DNA of 38,417 nt from contig JAEXRW010000013.1 in NCBI GenBank assembly GCA_023454175.1, positions 1 to 38,417 of the forward strand, in the 5' to 3' direction. This DNA comes from Bacillota bacterium. Its GTDB lineage: Bacteria > Bacillota > Clostridia > Christensenellales > JAEXRW01. Each line of letters starts with the position of its first letter. Positions within the stretch are counted from its first letter, which is position 1. The position numbers were made by a program, and so were the translations under genes. Below the pieces are notes generated by a model. The model did no database searches, was not told the DNA's origin, and saw only the letters and a list, made by a program, of their open reading frames with translations. Below are positions 1 through 7,953 of this stretch, one piece after another.

Positions 1-110
1 TAGCGAAGGTGGATGAGCAAGAAAAGGTGTTTATTTCGCGAAGAATTCAGCGAATTTGACGTAGGGGAAATGTAAGCTATGTCCCCGAACAAAGTGTAAA
101 CCATGTGGGG
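1..110 (+). mobile_element. Possible right end of an insertion sequence (edge of window)
   Basis: The first 59 bases contain an open frame (positions 3-59, ending TGA) that could be the last 18 residues of a truncated protein with a basic tail (ISRRIQRI). It is followed by two similar AT/C-rich units, GTAAGCTATGTCCCCGAAC (72-90) and GTAAACCATGT (96-106). Repeated units containing CATGTCCCC-type words next to a transposase stop codon are typical of insertion sequence ends. This is inference: the transposase body lies outside the window and no terminal inverted repeat partner can be seen. Confidence 0.3.
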
Positions 111-117
111 CTTTACA

Positions 118-137
118 GTGGGCATCGGCCCCTACAA
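118..137. repeat. Dispersed repeat family 4, copy 1
   Basis: The 20 bases GTGGGCATCGGCCCCTACAA are identical to positions 11638-11657. Here the left palindrome arm is missing, so only the right half (CATCGGCCC) is present. It lies between the IS-like end and the first gene. Confidence 0.6.
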
Positions 138-184
138 ATACAGAAGAATAATGCAGACTCTAAGTAAAATAAAAGGTGTAAAAT

Positions 185-1270
185 ATGAATCTACGAACCG
201 TAAGATTTGCCATCGTCATAATTTCAGCGATCTTTTTTACGGCGTGTTCCGTCCCTGTATCCATGCCTTTTCAAAGCCCTTCTCCACAAGTTATAACTAC
301 TTTGGCATCAACCCCGATACAAGCATCTTCCACCCCCGAACCGAGTACAACGGTACCAGAACTCACAGAAAAACTCCAGGATGATATGGTAAGCGTCAGA
401 CAGGACTGCGATTATTCGGGCTGGGAAAAATCCAATATCGAATGCAGCGGATCGACCAAAGCCGACCTGGACGGGGACGGGAACGAAGAGACGATAGAAA
501 TCACGAGTATGCAGGGAAAATACGAGCCTGCATTCGGAATTAATTTTTATCCGGGTGTTACTGTAAAAGTAAACGATTCAGAAATAACGATCCCTGCAAA
601 AGGAGATTTCTATCCGACAGATTCATCCAAGTACCCTGGGAAAATGTCAGGTTATATTGTGGATATTAACAATATGGACGGGGAAAAAGAAATCTGCCTG
701 TATTTCGAAAGCTTGAATGAGACTTGGTTCCAAACAAAGGGTGTCATTATAACATATGAAAACGGAAAGTTGAATGAAATTGACATGGGCGTTGTTTTCA
801 ATGAAAATGACTGGCCCGACTTCAATGGCTCCGGCTACATCGCATATATCGGATATATCGAAAATAAAGAGTTAAAAACCTTGTATAATAACTTCTACAG
901 GAACCAGACGAACAATTCCCCCGATATTAACGGGATAACGGTCTATAAGTTTTCAAGATATACGGCTGATAGAGAGCGGTTTGAAGAAGTACCCATGCAA
1001 CGATACCATACACTGTACCATAGACCCGAGGCAAACGATGACATTGTATGGCCACAGACGCAATGGGAACAAAAACTGGCAGCAACGCCAAGCGGGAAGG
1101 AGACAGTAACTATCCCCAAAGGCACCGCAATATATTTCGGTTTATATGACCTTTCGGGGTGGATAGAGGTATTGAACCCTGAAGAACAAACATTGGGGTG
1201 GATGGACCTGAGCAAAGTGGATCTCAACGAGTATACCGATAACTATTACGAAGACCAATGTGAAGATTAA
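185..1270 (+). CDS. Lipoprotein with acidic calcium-loop-like motif, function unknown
   Basis: A 361-residue protein with a lipoprotein signal: basic start, hydrophobic stretch and FFTAC lipobox, putting the lipidated cysteine at residue 21. A Ser/Thr/Pro-rich linker follows (about residues 28-60), as is usual for surface lipoproteins. Near residue 95 is DLDGDGNEE, an Asp-rich loop of the kind that binds calcium in FG-GAP/VCBS-type repeats. The rest has no motif I can name; the last 60 residues (TIPKGTAIYFGLYDLSGWIEV) could form an SH3-like beta fold. AGGTG sits at a good distance before the ATG. It is monocistronic and convergent with the flavodoxin gene, sharing the hairpin at 1276-1310. 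Probably an extracellular, membrane-anchored protein. Confidence 0.75.
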   Translation: MNLRTVRFAIVIISAIFFTACSVPVSMPFQSPSPQVITTLASTPIQASSTPEPSTTVPELTEKLQDDMVSVRQDCDYSGWEKSNIECSGSTKADLDGDGNEETIEITSMQGKYEPAFGINFYPGVTVKVNDSEITIPAKGDFYPTDSSKYPGKMSGYIVDINNMDGEKEICLYFESLNETWFQTKGVIITYENGKLNEIDMGVVFNENDWPDFNGSGYIAYIGYIENKELKTLYNNFYRNQTNNSPDINGITVYKFSRYTADRERFEEVPMQRYHTLYHRPEANDDIVWPQTQWEQKLAATPSGKETVTIPKGTAIYFGLYDLSGWIEVLNPEEQTLGWMDLSKVDLNEYTDNYYEDQCED

Positions 1271-1275
1271 CACAT

Positions 1276-1310
1276 AAAAAAGGAAAGGCGCAATAACATG
1301 CGCCTTTCCT
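1276..1310 (-). terminator. Intrinsic terminator for the flavodoxin gene
   Basis: An 11-bp perfect stem AGGAAAGGCGC (1281-1291) / GCGCCTTTCCT (1300-1310) with an 8-nt loop. The run of A at 1276-1280 gives a U-tract on the minus-strand transcript. The hairpin may also stop plus-strand transcription from the lipoprotein gene. Confidence 0.8.
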
Positions 1311-1329
1311 ATGCTATCTTCTTATCAAA

Positions 1330-1797
1330 TTAAAATGCCTTTGCCAGATCCTCGGCGAGGGTCTCAATGGACTGCTCACGGTCCTTCACGGGCCAGATGA
1401 CCATGCCGGAAGCGACGGCCTGGCCGCCACGGGACTCGCAGAACGTTTTCAGCGCCTTCAAGGCCCCGTTGCCGCCGGTCCACGCGCCTTTCAGCCCCTT
1501 AGTGATGAAGCAGGCGACCTTTTTGCCATCCAGCGTGCCCAATTGATCCATATAGGCCTGCATGGCGGCGCAGAGACGGAAGGCCTGCACGGGCGCGCCG
1601 AAAATCACGGCGTCGTATTTGCTGGCGTCGGGCGCGACGGTGATATTGACGTGGGGATCTTTCATGGTGGGCGCTGCTGCGAGCTCCACCTTTTCGATGA
1701 CCACAGCATGGCCGCGGGCTTCGAGCTTGGCCTTGACCTTTTCCGCCACGGAGAGGGTATTGCCCGTCTGGGAATATACGATGATGCCTATTTTCAT
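1330..1797 (-). CDS. Flavodoxin family protein
   Basis: A 155-residue single-domain flavodoxin, the normal length for the family. The FMN phosphate-binding loop SQTGNT is at residues 9-14, after the first beta strand (KIGIIVY). FGAPVQAF (about residues 66-73) is in the place of the second flavin-binding loop. It should carry FMN and act as a low-potential electron carrier or as an FMN-dependent quinone/disulfide reductase in the cytoplasm. The start is supported by AGGAGG 8 bases before the ATG. It is a single gene with its own promoter-like element (1840-1868) and terminator (1276-1310). Its electron-transfer partner cannot be told from context. Confidence 0.85.
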   Translation of the reverse strand: MKIGIIVYSQTGNTLSVAEKVKAKLEARGHAVVIEKVELAAAPTMKDPHVNITVAPDASKYDAVIFGAPVQAFRLCAAMQAYMDQLGTLDGKKVACFITKGLKGAWTGGNGALKALKTFCESRGGQAVASGMVIWPVKDREQSIETLAEDLAKAF

Positions 1798-1839
1798 ATC
1801 AAAACCTCCTTAAATCCATTCTTCAATCCTTACAGCACA

Positions 1840-1868
1840 ATTATATACTGGAATATATAAACTGTACA
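1840..1868 (-). promoter_or_regulatory. Probable sigma-A promoter of the flavodoxin gene
   Basis: On the minus strand a perfect -10 TATAAT (1845-1840) lies 17 bases from TGTACA (1868-1863), a partial match to TTGACA. It is about 45 bases upstream of the start codon. Confidence 0.45.
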
Positions 1869-1976
1869 GGAACCATATAGGCACAATACCTATCATGACG
1901 TTTTAACCCTATGAATTATTGCATGAACAAATAAAGTATTTTATCTGGAACGATAGAACCGGGTATGCATGAACAG

Positions 1977-2006
1977 TTCGAGCAATCCGCAACAGTATGG
2001 TATACT
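1977..2006 (+). promoter_or_regulatory. Extended -10 promoter of the lactate permease gene
   Basis: TGGTATACT (1998-2006) is an extended -10 element. The -35 region about 17 bases upstream (TTCGAG) is poor, which fits an extended -10 promoter or an activator-dependent one. It overlaps an upstream in-frame ATG at 1997, which argues against that start. Confidence 0.45.
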
Positions 2007-2047
2007 GGGGACATCCAAACCATCCAACCACGAAGGAAACGCTATTG

Positions 2048-3559
2048 ATGGAAAATGCCGATATCGTCCGAACGCTCGCGGCCACCGTGCCGATCTTCAT
2101 GATATTCATCCTGATGCTGGGGTTCAAGCTGGCCTCGTGGAAAGCCGGGGGGATCGCGTTGATCGCATCCGGCCTGCTGGCGGCATTCGTATGGAAACTG
2201 GACGCCGCGCACATCTTCGAGGCGGCGGGGGAGGGGGTCCTGGCGGCCATCCTGCCGGTGGTGTGGGTGATCTTCACCGCGATGCTCCTCTATAACCTGT
2301 GCGTGAAGTGCGGGGCGATGGACACCATCCGCACGATGCTGGCGCGGTATGCGCCCGACGAGCCGGTGCAGGTGCTGCTGATCGTATTTGCGTTCGGGGG
2401 GTTCCTCGAATCGGTATCGGGCTTTGGGACAGCGGTGGCGGTGCCGGCGGCGATATTGATGCTTTTCGGATTCAAACCCATGCGGGCGGCCGTGATCTGC
2501 CTGGTATCCAACACGCTGGCGGTGGCCTTCGGCGTGGTAGGCATCCCCGTCATCACCCTGGCGAGCGTTACCTCCCTGCCGGTGGGGCCGCTCTCGCTGA
2601 TGGCGGCACTGCAGCTCTTGCCTTTTTGCATCTTCATGCCCTTCCTCCTCGTACGGATGACGGTGAAAACATGGCGGGAGATGAATAAATACATATGGCT
2701 GTGCCTTCTCTCGGGCATCGCGTTCGCGGCGGGACAGACGCTCTCGGCGTGGCTGCTGGGGCCGGAACTGCCCGCTGTGGTGGGCTCGATACTATCGATG
2801 GCGGTTATCGTCTTTTGGCAGAAGGTCAAACACAAAGAGGACCCCGCACAGCCCAGACTATCTGCCTCGCTCCAATTCAAGGCATGGAGCGCATACCTGA
2901 TCATCCTCGTTCTGGTCGTGTGCACACGCCTCATCCCGGCATTAGGATTCCTGGACCAGGCGCCATTCAAGATCGCCATTCCAATATATGAGGGCGGGAA
3001 ACCCTTCACCGCGTCGCTTCTGACCAACCCGGGGACGCTTATTTTACTGGCCTCGATCGCCTTTTGCTTCATCTACCGGATATCCCCGAAAGGATTCTTC
3101 AGATCGGCCTGGGATACGATCAAACAGGTAAAGTTCGCGGCGCTGACGGTAATCTTCATCGTGGCCCTGGCCAAGATCCTGGGGTACAGCGGGATGACGA
3201 ACGACCTGGCGCTGGGGCTGGCGGCGGCCACCGGCAGCTTTTTCCCACTGATATCACCCATCATAGGCGCAATGGGGACATTTATCACGGGGAGCGACAC
3301 CTCGTCCAACATCCTTTTCGGGCTGCTGCAGAAGCAGACGGCGCTGTATATCGGGGCAAACGAAACGTGGATCACCGCGGCGAACGCGGCAGGCGCGACC
3401 ATCGGGAAGATGCTTTCCCCGCTCAGCATCGCGCTGGCGGCGACGAGCACGGGGCTGAAGGGGAACGAGGCAGGGATATTGAAAAAGACATTGCCGTATG
3501 CAGCTGTATTCGCGGCAGTGATGGCCGTGCTGGTGTACGCGGTGGAGATAATACTTTAG
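2048..3559 (+). CDS. lctP: L-lactate permease (LctP family)
   Basis: A 503-residue polytopic membrane protein with roughly 12-14 hydrophobic segments and the conserved FGGFLESVSGFGTAVAVPAA region of the lactate permease family (TC 2.A.14). The C-terminal part GTFITGSDTSSNILFG followed by ANAAGATIGKMLSP is also typical. It should import or exchange L-lactate (or glycolate) with protons. The start at 2048 is preferred over an in-frame ATG at 1997 because GAAGGAAA lies 8 bases before it and the upstream one overlaps the promoter. The protein is slightly shorter than the common 530-560 residues. No lactate dehydrogenase gene is nearby, so it stands as a single transporter gene. Confidence 0.92.
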   Translation: MENADIVRTLAATVPIFMIFILMLGFKLASWKAGGIALIASGLLAAFVWKLDAAHIFEAAGEGVLAAILPVVWVIFTAMLLYNLCVKCGAMDTIRTMLARYAPDEPVQVLLIVFAFGGFLESVSGFGTAVAVPAAILMLFGFKPMRAAVICLVSNTLAVAFGVVGIPVITLASVTSLPVGPLSLMAALQLLPFCIFMPFLLVRMTVKTWREMNKYIWLCLLSGIAFAAGQTLSAWLLGPELPAVVGSILSMAVIVFWQKVKHKEDPAQPRLSASLQFKAWSAYLIILVLVVCTRLIPALGFLDQAPFKIAIPIYEGGKPFTASLLTNPGTLILLASIAFCFIYRISPKGFFRSAWDTIKQVKFAALTVIFIVALAKILGYSGMTNDLALGLAAATGSFFPLISPIIGAMGTFITGSDTSSNILFGLLQKQTALYIGANETWITAANAAGATIGKMLSPLSIALAATSTGLKGNEAGILKKTLPYAAVFAAVMAVLVYAVEIIL

Positions 3560-3570
3560 GATAAATCAAC

Positions 3571-3657
3571 ACCTCATCCGGCACCATATTCATTCCAATT
3601 AGTCCATAATCGCAATTGCTATGGTGCCACCTTCCCCTCAAGGGGAAGGCTTTTGGA
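3571..3657. repeat. Dispersed repeat family 1, copy A
   Basis: Double hairpin. The outer stem is GGCACCAT (3580-3587) / ATGGTGCC (3621-3628). The second stem is CCTTCCCCT (3630-3638) / AGGGGAAGG (3641-3649), followed by CTTTTGG. The left half, CCGGCACCAT then TCATTCCAATT, is shared with the copy at 19373-19446. It lies 12 bases after the lactate permease stop codon and could act as its terminator. The 683-base gap 3560-4242 holds this repeat, copy B, a hairpin terminator and the promoter region of the phosphate operon. Confidence 0.8.
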
Positions 3658-3762
3658 CAGGATGGCGGCGGAGACAATAGTTTAGTTGATAATTGATGAT
3701 TTATACTTATGGAGTGCAAAGGGAGGCAAGGGCTTGCGAGGAGGCTGAGATTTATCGTTGAC

Positions 3763-3818
3763 GAATCCCTCCGGCAGCCTTAAGGCTGCCACCTCCCTTT
3801 AGGCAAGGGAGGCTTTTG
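3763..3818. repeat. Dispersed repeat family 1, copy B
   Basis: A perfect palindrome GGCAGCCTT/AAGGCTGCC (3773-3790) is followed by CCTCCCTT (3792-3799) / AAGGGAGG (3805-3812) and CTTTTGG. It is the clearest, least decayed member of the family in the window. Confidence 0.8.
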
Positions 3819-3869
3819 GAGCGTACTGCTGATGAATCCCGCCGTCTGGATCAATCTGAGCACCTGAAC

Positions 3870-3889
3870 AAGCGCAGGCGCTTTTTTTT
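3870..3889 (+). terminator. Intrinsic terminator-like hairpin
   Basis: AAGCG (3870-3874) / CGCTT (3879-3883) with a 4-nt loop followed by a run of T to 3889. No gene ends directly upstream (the permease ends 310 bases before), so it may insulate the phosphate operon or be a remnant of a lost gene. Confidence 0.55.
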
Positions 3890-4139
3890 ATGCAATACTG
3901 CATGCAGTACGCTGTGATGGCTGAAAAACCGGCAGCTATATAGGTGCAGAAACGGATTATATATGCTTCAGGACCGCCAAAAACAGGTATTGATACCTCA
4001 TCCTCGATTGATGCGGGCAAAGTATTATTTATCTGCATTTGTTAAAGAATATCATTATAAACATACTGTCCCGGCTGCCCGGAAGCAAGCAACGGTCCCG
4101 CCGGAACGGGATGAAACCATACCCAATGTTGAAGGCAAT

Positions 4140-4167
4140 TTAAATCAATGTTAAGTTTAGGTTAAAT
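4140..4167 (+). promoter_or_regulatory. Pho-box-like array upstream of the phosphate operon
   Basis: Three direct hexamers TTAAAT (4140-4145), TTAAGT (4151-4156) and TTAAAT (4162-4167) start exactly 11 bases apart. An 11-base period of TT(A/C)A-type hexamers is the known pattern of PhoP binding sites in Firmicutes. The array ends 14 bases before the weak -35 region of the promoter driving the DUF47-pit genes, so phosphate-starvation activation by PhoP~P is likely. No phoP/phoR gene is in the window. Confidence 0.7.
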
Positions 4168-4181
4168 AACGCCCTCATTGC

Positions 4182-4211
4182 TTTCAATGCCATAAACCCG
4201 GATGCTATAAT
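4182..4211 (+). promoter_or_regulatory. Promoter of the DUF47-pit operon
   Basis: A perfect -10 TATAAT (4206-4211) with a poor -35 (TTTCAA at 4182-4187, 18-base spacer). A good -10 with a weak -35 downstream of the Pho-box-like array is what an activator-dependent promoter looks like. Confidence 0.65.
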
Positions 4212-4242
4212 GCAGCGGAAGGAAGAGAAGTGAGGTATACAT

Positions 4243-4872
4243 ATGTCGATTTTCAGGATGTCCGCCAAGGAAGCCGTCTATTTTGACCTTTTCATCGAAT
4301 TCGCCGACAAGACGCACGAAGCCGCTAAAATCTTTGAAAAAATGGTCTATGAGTACTGTGATATCCATGAAAACATCATGGCCATCGAAAAGTACGAGTA
4401 TGAATGCGACCAGCTGGTGCATACCATCATGCGCAAGCTCAACGCCGCATTCATCACCCCCATCGACCGGGAGGATATCGACCGTATCGCCCACGAAATG
4501 GACGATATCATAGACGGCATCGAAGCCGCCGCACACCGTTTCAGGATGTACAATGTCACCGAAGTACGCAAAGAGGCCAGGGTATTGGCCCATCTCATCA
4601 CCGACTGCGCCGTCCAGATCCAGTCCCTGATGCATGAACTGAAGAAAATGAACAAGAGCAAGTCCCTCAACCAGGTGGCCATCGAGATCAACCGGCTGGA
4701 GAACGAAGGGGACAAGATCTACCGCGACGCCATCATGGAGCTTTTCGTGCGCGAAAAGGACGCTGTGGAGATCCTGAAGTGGAAGGACATGTTCGAGCTG
4801 TTTGAATCCGTCATCGATGCATGCGAAGACGTGGCCAATATCGTGGAAGGAGTCGTAATGAAACATGCCTGA
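4243..4872 (+). CDS. DUF47 family PhoU-like regulator of phosphate transport
   Basis: A 209-residue all-helical protein of the DUF47/PhoU-like family (TIGR00153-type), at the usual length. It is rich in Glu/Asp/His/Met helices, with conserved segments such as EYECDQLVHTIM, FITPIDREDI, DDIIDGIEAAAHRF and NRLENEGDKIYRDA; the acidic residues are those expected to bind metal clusters. The family is encoded next to PiT permeases and is thought to control their activity. Here the gene overlaps the permease by 8 bases, so the two are translationally coupled. GTGAGG precedes the ATG. Transcription probably starts at the Pho-box-associated promoter (4182-4211). Confidence 0.9.
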   Translation: MSIFRMSAKEAVYFDLFIEFADKTHEAAKIFEKMVYEYCDIHENIMAIEKYEYECDQLVHTIMRKLNAAFITPIDREDIDRIAHEMDDIIDGIEAAAHRFRMYNVTEVRKEARVLAHLITDCAVQIQSLMHELKKMNKSKSLNQVAIEINRLENEGDKIYRDAIMELFVREKDAVEILKWKDMFELFESVIDACEDVANIVEGVVMKHA

Positions 4873-5905
4873 TGTCATGACCATCACGCTCATTGCCGTC
4901 GTCCTCCTGGCTCTGGCATACGATTTCATCACGGGCTTTCATGACACGGCAAACTCCATCGCCACATCGGTATCCACCCGCGTGCTGTCCCCACGCATCG
5001 CCGTGATGATGGCAGCCGGATTAAATTTCCTGGGTGCACTCGTGAGCACCAACGTGGCCAAGACCATCAGCACGGGCCTCGTAAACGTGGACAAGGCCAA
5101 CCCGCTCCCGCAGTATGTGATCATCGCTGCGCTGGTGGCGGCCATCGTATGGGGCTTGCTGACGTGGTATTTCGGCCTGCCGAGCAGTTCCTCCCATGCA
5201 TTGATAGGCGGACTGGTGGGCGCGGCCATCGCCTATGCGATGTCCTTTGAAAAGGTCGTCTGGTCGGGCGTATTTGAAAAGGTAGTCCTCCCGCTGATCA
5301 CCTCCCCCCTCATCGGATTTTTCCTCGCCTTCTGCCTGATGTCCTTACTTTTTAAAATACTCGCCAACCTGTCATTGCACGTGGTGAACAAATGGTTCTC
5401 AAAGCTGCAGATCCTGTCCGCGGCCGTCATGAGCTTTGCACACGGCAACAACGACGCGCAGAAATCCATGGGCATCATCACGCTGGCGCTGCTGTCCCTG
5501 CCCGCCTCCATGCACGCATCGGTGGGCCTGAATGCGGCAGGGGATGTGCCGCTGTGGGTGAAACTGGCTTGCGCGGTGATGATGGGCCTAGGCACGTCTT
5601 TCGGCGGCTGGAGGATCATCAAGACGATGGGCGTGAACATGATCAAGCTGCAGCCCATCGGCGGATTCGCCGCGGAAACCACGGCTGCTGCCATCATCGA
5701 GACGGCATCGGCATTCGGCCTTCCCGTGAGCACGACGCACGTGATCTCGGCGTCCATCATGGGCGTGGGCGCGGCTCGGAGGATATCGGCGGTACGCTGG
5801 GGCCTCGCAAAAAACATCGTCTACGCGTGGATCTTCACCATCCCCGTTACGGCGCTGCTAGGGGCGGGCGTGGTGATGCTGATCAAACTCTGCTTTGGGT
5901 TATAA
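4865..5905 (+). CDS. pit: Inorganic phosphate transporter, PiT family
   Basis: A 346-residue membrane protein with about 10 hydrophobic segments and the two inverted signature repeats of PiT transporters: GFHDTANSIATSVSTRVLSP near residue 20 and SFAHGNNDAQKSMGIITLAL near residue 193. Both contain the conserved Asp/Asn pairs of the family. It should import phosphate with H+ or Na+ as the metal-phosphate or free ion. The length is typical for the short bacterial form. It is the second gene of the Pho-box operon. Its last 38 coding bases (5864-5901) are duplicated at 6106-6143, after a repeat and a first terminator. Confidence 0.93.
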   Translation: MPDVMTITLIAVVLLALAYDFITGFHDTANSIATSVSTRVLSPRIAVMMAAGLNFLGALVSTNVAKTISTGLVNVDKANPLPQYVIIAALVAAIVWGLLTWYFGLPSSSSHALIGGLVGAAIAYAMSFEKVVWSGVFEKVVLPLITSPLIGFFLAFCLMSLLFKILANLSLHVVNKWFSKLQILSAAVMSFAHGNNDAQKSMGIITLALLSLPASMHASVGLNAAGDVPLWVKLACAVMMGLGTSFGGWRIIKTMGVNMIKLQPIGGFAAETTAAAIIETASAFGLPVSTTHVISASIMGVGAARRISAVRWGLAKNIVYAWIFTIPVTALLGAGVVMLIKLCFGL

Positions 5906-5933
5906 GATTAAGATAAATAGAAACGATAAGAAT

Positions 5934-5959
5934 GAGCAGTCGATGAGGCTGCTCTTTTT
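5934..5959 (+). terminator. Intrinsic terminator after pit
   Basis: GAGCAG (5934-5939) / CTGCTC (5949-5954) followed by TTTTT. It stops the DUF47-pit transcript 29 bases after the stop codon. Confidence 0.75.
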
Positions 5960-6019
5960 GCTAATCTATTATTGCACTTTATCCAACATTGCGACTTCAG
6001 ATGATCAATTGCGTAGCAA

Positions 6020-6099
6020 TGAATCCCTCCGTCGGCCTATCGGCCGCCACCTCCCATTACATACGGATGCTTTGCATCCGTTTCAGGGAGGCTTTTGGG
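6020..6099. repeat. Dispersed repeat family 1, copy C with an internal hairpin
   Basis: It begins GAATCCCTCC and has a short stem CGGCC/GGCCG, then CCTCCC and AGGGAGGCTTTTGG. The distal stem is split by an inserted hairpin, ACGGATGC (6063-6070) / GCATCCGT (6074-6081). The repeat lies between the two copies of the pit 3' end. Confidence 0.75.
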
Positions 6100-6105
6100 A
6101 TGTGG

Positions 6106-6143
6106 GCGGGCGTGGTGATGCTGATCAAGCTCTGCTTAGGGTT
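6106..6143 (+). repeat. Second copy of the 3' end of pit
   Basis: These 38 bases match 5864-5901, the last coding bases of pit, at 36 of 38 positions. In the pit frame they read AGVVMLIKLCLGF and continue open to a stop near 6195. Each copy is followed by a hairpin terminator. This is a displaced direct repeat, not a functional gene. Confidence 0.85.
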
Positions 6144-6163
6144 TAAAGTAGAACCGGTAACAG

Positions 6164-6193
6164 AAAAGAGCGATTTTTACGGCGCTCTTTTTT
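6164..6193 (+). terminator. Bidirectional terminator after the duplicated pit end
   Basis: AAAGAGCG (6165-6172) / CGCTCTTT (6183-6190) followed by T to 6193. The A run at 6164-6167 also gives a short U-tract on the minus strand, so it can end the GT39 transcript that arrives from the other side. Confidence 0.75.
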
Positions 6194-6216
6194 AGCAGTA
6201 ATGTTATATAGTCCTA

Positions 6217-7836
6217 TCAACTGAAACTTTGGACCGACTTCCAAAGCTGATCCAAGGGTATTTTCAGCCCTTTGCACACATATATCGGGAGATCATTCTC
6301 ATAAGGCATGATGTAATCATGGTGAAATACAGTGCCGGGCGTGACTTCTTCAAAGGCCTGATCCAGCATGCCGTGTTCGCTGGCGGGGAGGCCCACGACG
6401 ATGACGCATTTGCCGGTGAAATCCCCATATCCCCAGTAATAGAAACTGAGGTGGCCGCTGATGGCGACGGGAATGTCATACTTCTGTGCGTAATAGCCCA
6501 GGGCGCCCGCCTCACCGTAATTGCCGGCGAAGATGGCGCAATCCTTCCTATCTTCTTCGGGCAGGGAATGGTAGACCTTTGCCACGGCCTGCGCGAGTTC
6601 CTCCCAGCCCATACGGTCGGCATAGTGCTGGGGGAGGGAGCCGATCTCTGTATCCTCCGTTTTTACCGTCTCATTGAAGTGGAACGTATTATTATAGGCG
6701 ATATAATCCTGCACTGGCAGGACGGGGGTGCTGGCGGGGGCGATGAACAGCCCGACCAGGCAGAGTGCGACCATATAGACGATGCGCGGTACACGGGAGG
6801 GTCTCTTCTTTCCATGCGGCTCCGGCTGCTTTCCTGCATCCGGAGGCCCTGCCACATCCAAAGGCTCCTTTTTATAACCCCTTTCAAAGCAAACAGACCC
6901 GTATGCCAGGAGGGGGAGCATGACACCGGCTAGGGCATAGTATTTGATGGCGAGCACAGCAGCCAAGGTGAAATAGAAGAGGAACGACCAGGCGAAGGGA
7001 CGGAACATACGCCCGCTTTTCCTGAAAAGGAGCACGAGGCCGCCCAGCCACAGGATGATGGCGACGGGGTTCATGACCATGACCTGGTAGAAAAAGTACT
7101 CCCAGGGCGGGGCATGCGCGGAACGGTTGACGGCGTAGTTGGACAGATACTGCAGGAAGGGGAAGCCCCGCTGGGCCTGCCAGACGGCATAGGGGACGAA
7201 ACAGACCAGGGCGATGGCGGCGGCGATCCAGGGCCATTTCCCGGCGAGGACCCTGCGCTGGCGGGTCAAAAGCAGCCCGATCACAAAGGCCACCAGCATG
7301 ATGCCGAAGGTGATCTTCACCATGACGCCGATGCCCGCGATGAAGCCGAACAGTATCCAGGTCTTATACGTGAACTCACCTTTCAGGAGCTTCACCAGCA
7401 TGAAGACCACGATGGAGGACATGAGCTGATCGAAAGCGTCATAGGAGAAGAAACCCGCAAAGGACAGGTACATGGGGGCGAGCATGACCGCCACCGCCGT
7501 CAATGCCTGCGCGAACTTCCCACCGCCCATTTTTCGGGTCGTAAGACCTGCAAACAGCATGACGAAAGAACCGGCCAACGCGGGGAAGACATGGATGGCG
7601 TAGATCGACGTCCCAAATAAAACACGGGTCAGCGCCATGATATAGACCGCGATGGGTGTGATATCCACATAGCCGAAATCCAGGTGCCGGCTCATGGATA
7701 CGTAATAGAATTCATCCCGGAAGATACCATACTGCCAGCCCGTGACCATGTGAAAAATAAAATTAACCGCCATGAGATAAATGAGGACGGCGGTGGCACT
7801 CACCAGGCTCTTTTTTGTCAATAAACGCTTTATCAT
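6217..7836 (-). CDS. Membrane glycosyltransferase, GT39/ArnT-PMT type
   Basis: A 539-residue polytopic protein. After the first membrane helix comes FRDEFYYVSMSRHLDFGYVD (about residues 35-55), the acidic first-loop signature of dolichyl/undecaprenyl-phosphate-dependent mannosyltransferases and ArnT-like enzymes. About ten hydrophobic segments follow, then a soluble C-terminal domain of about 150 residues (from about 385) on the outer face. It should transfer a sugar from a lipid-phosphate donor to a cell-surface acceptor, which is not known. The start at 7836 is chosen because GGTGG lies just upstream and the promoter at 7869-7897 would cut off the longer open frame. It is divergent from the sensor kinase gene. 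Confidence 0.85.
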   Translation of the reverse strand: MIKRLLTKKSLVSATAVLIYLMAVNFIFHMVTGWQYGIFRDEFYYVSMSRHLDFGYVDITPIAVYIMALTRVLFGTSIYAIHVFPALAGSFVMLFAGLTTRKMGGGKFAQALTAVAVMLAPMYLSFAGFFSYDAFDQLMSSIVVFMLVKLLKGEFTYKTWILFGFIAGIGVMVKITFGIMLVAFVIGLLLTRQRRVLAGKWPWIAAAIALVCFVPYAVWQAQRGFPFLQYLSNYAVNRSAHAPPWEYFFYQVMVMNPVAIILWLGGLVLLFRKSGRMFRPFAWSFLFYFTLAAVLAIKYYALAGVMLPLLAYGSVCFERGYKKEPLDVAGPPDAGKQPEPHGKKRPSRVPRIVYMVALCLVGLFIAPASTPVLPVQDYIAYNNTFHFNETVKTEDTEIGSLPQHYADRMGWEELAQAVAKVYHSLPEEDRKDCAIFAGNYGEAGALGYYAQKYDIPVAISGHLSFYYWGYGDFTGKCVIVVGLPASEHGMLDQAFEEVTPGTVFHHDYIMPYENDLPIYVCKGLKIPLDQLWKSVQSFS

Positions 7837-7868
7837 ACATCCACCACATACAAGCAAAGATGTATTAG

Positions 7869-7897
7869 ATTTTAATATAACAACATATATATGGCAA
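7869..7897 (-). promoter_or_regulatory. Promoter of the GT39 gene
   Basis: On the minus strand TTGCCA (7897-7892) and TAAAAT (7874-7869) are separated by exactly 17 bases. The same pair of hexamers with the same spacing occurs before the phosphodiester glycosidase gene at 21313-21341. Confidence 0.65.
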
Positions 7898-7953
7898 CAA
7901 TAATCTACCAATCGGACGTAAAAAGAACCGTACCGCCTATGGAAACCGCATAA

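Noticed and set aside
1997..2047. Upstream start of the lactate permease at 1997
   Set aside because: It overlaps the extended -10 promoter and lacks a ribosome binding site; the start at 2048 has one.
3963..4154. A 63-residue plus-strand gene before the phosphate operon
   Set aside because: No ribosome binding site, unusual composition, and it runs into the Pho-box-like array.
4204..4215. TATAAT at 4206 as a sigma-A promoter independent of PhoP
   Set aside because: The -35 region is too weak to act alone; the Pho-box-like array directly upstream gives a better explanation.
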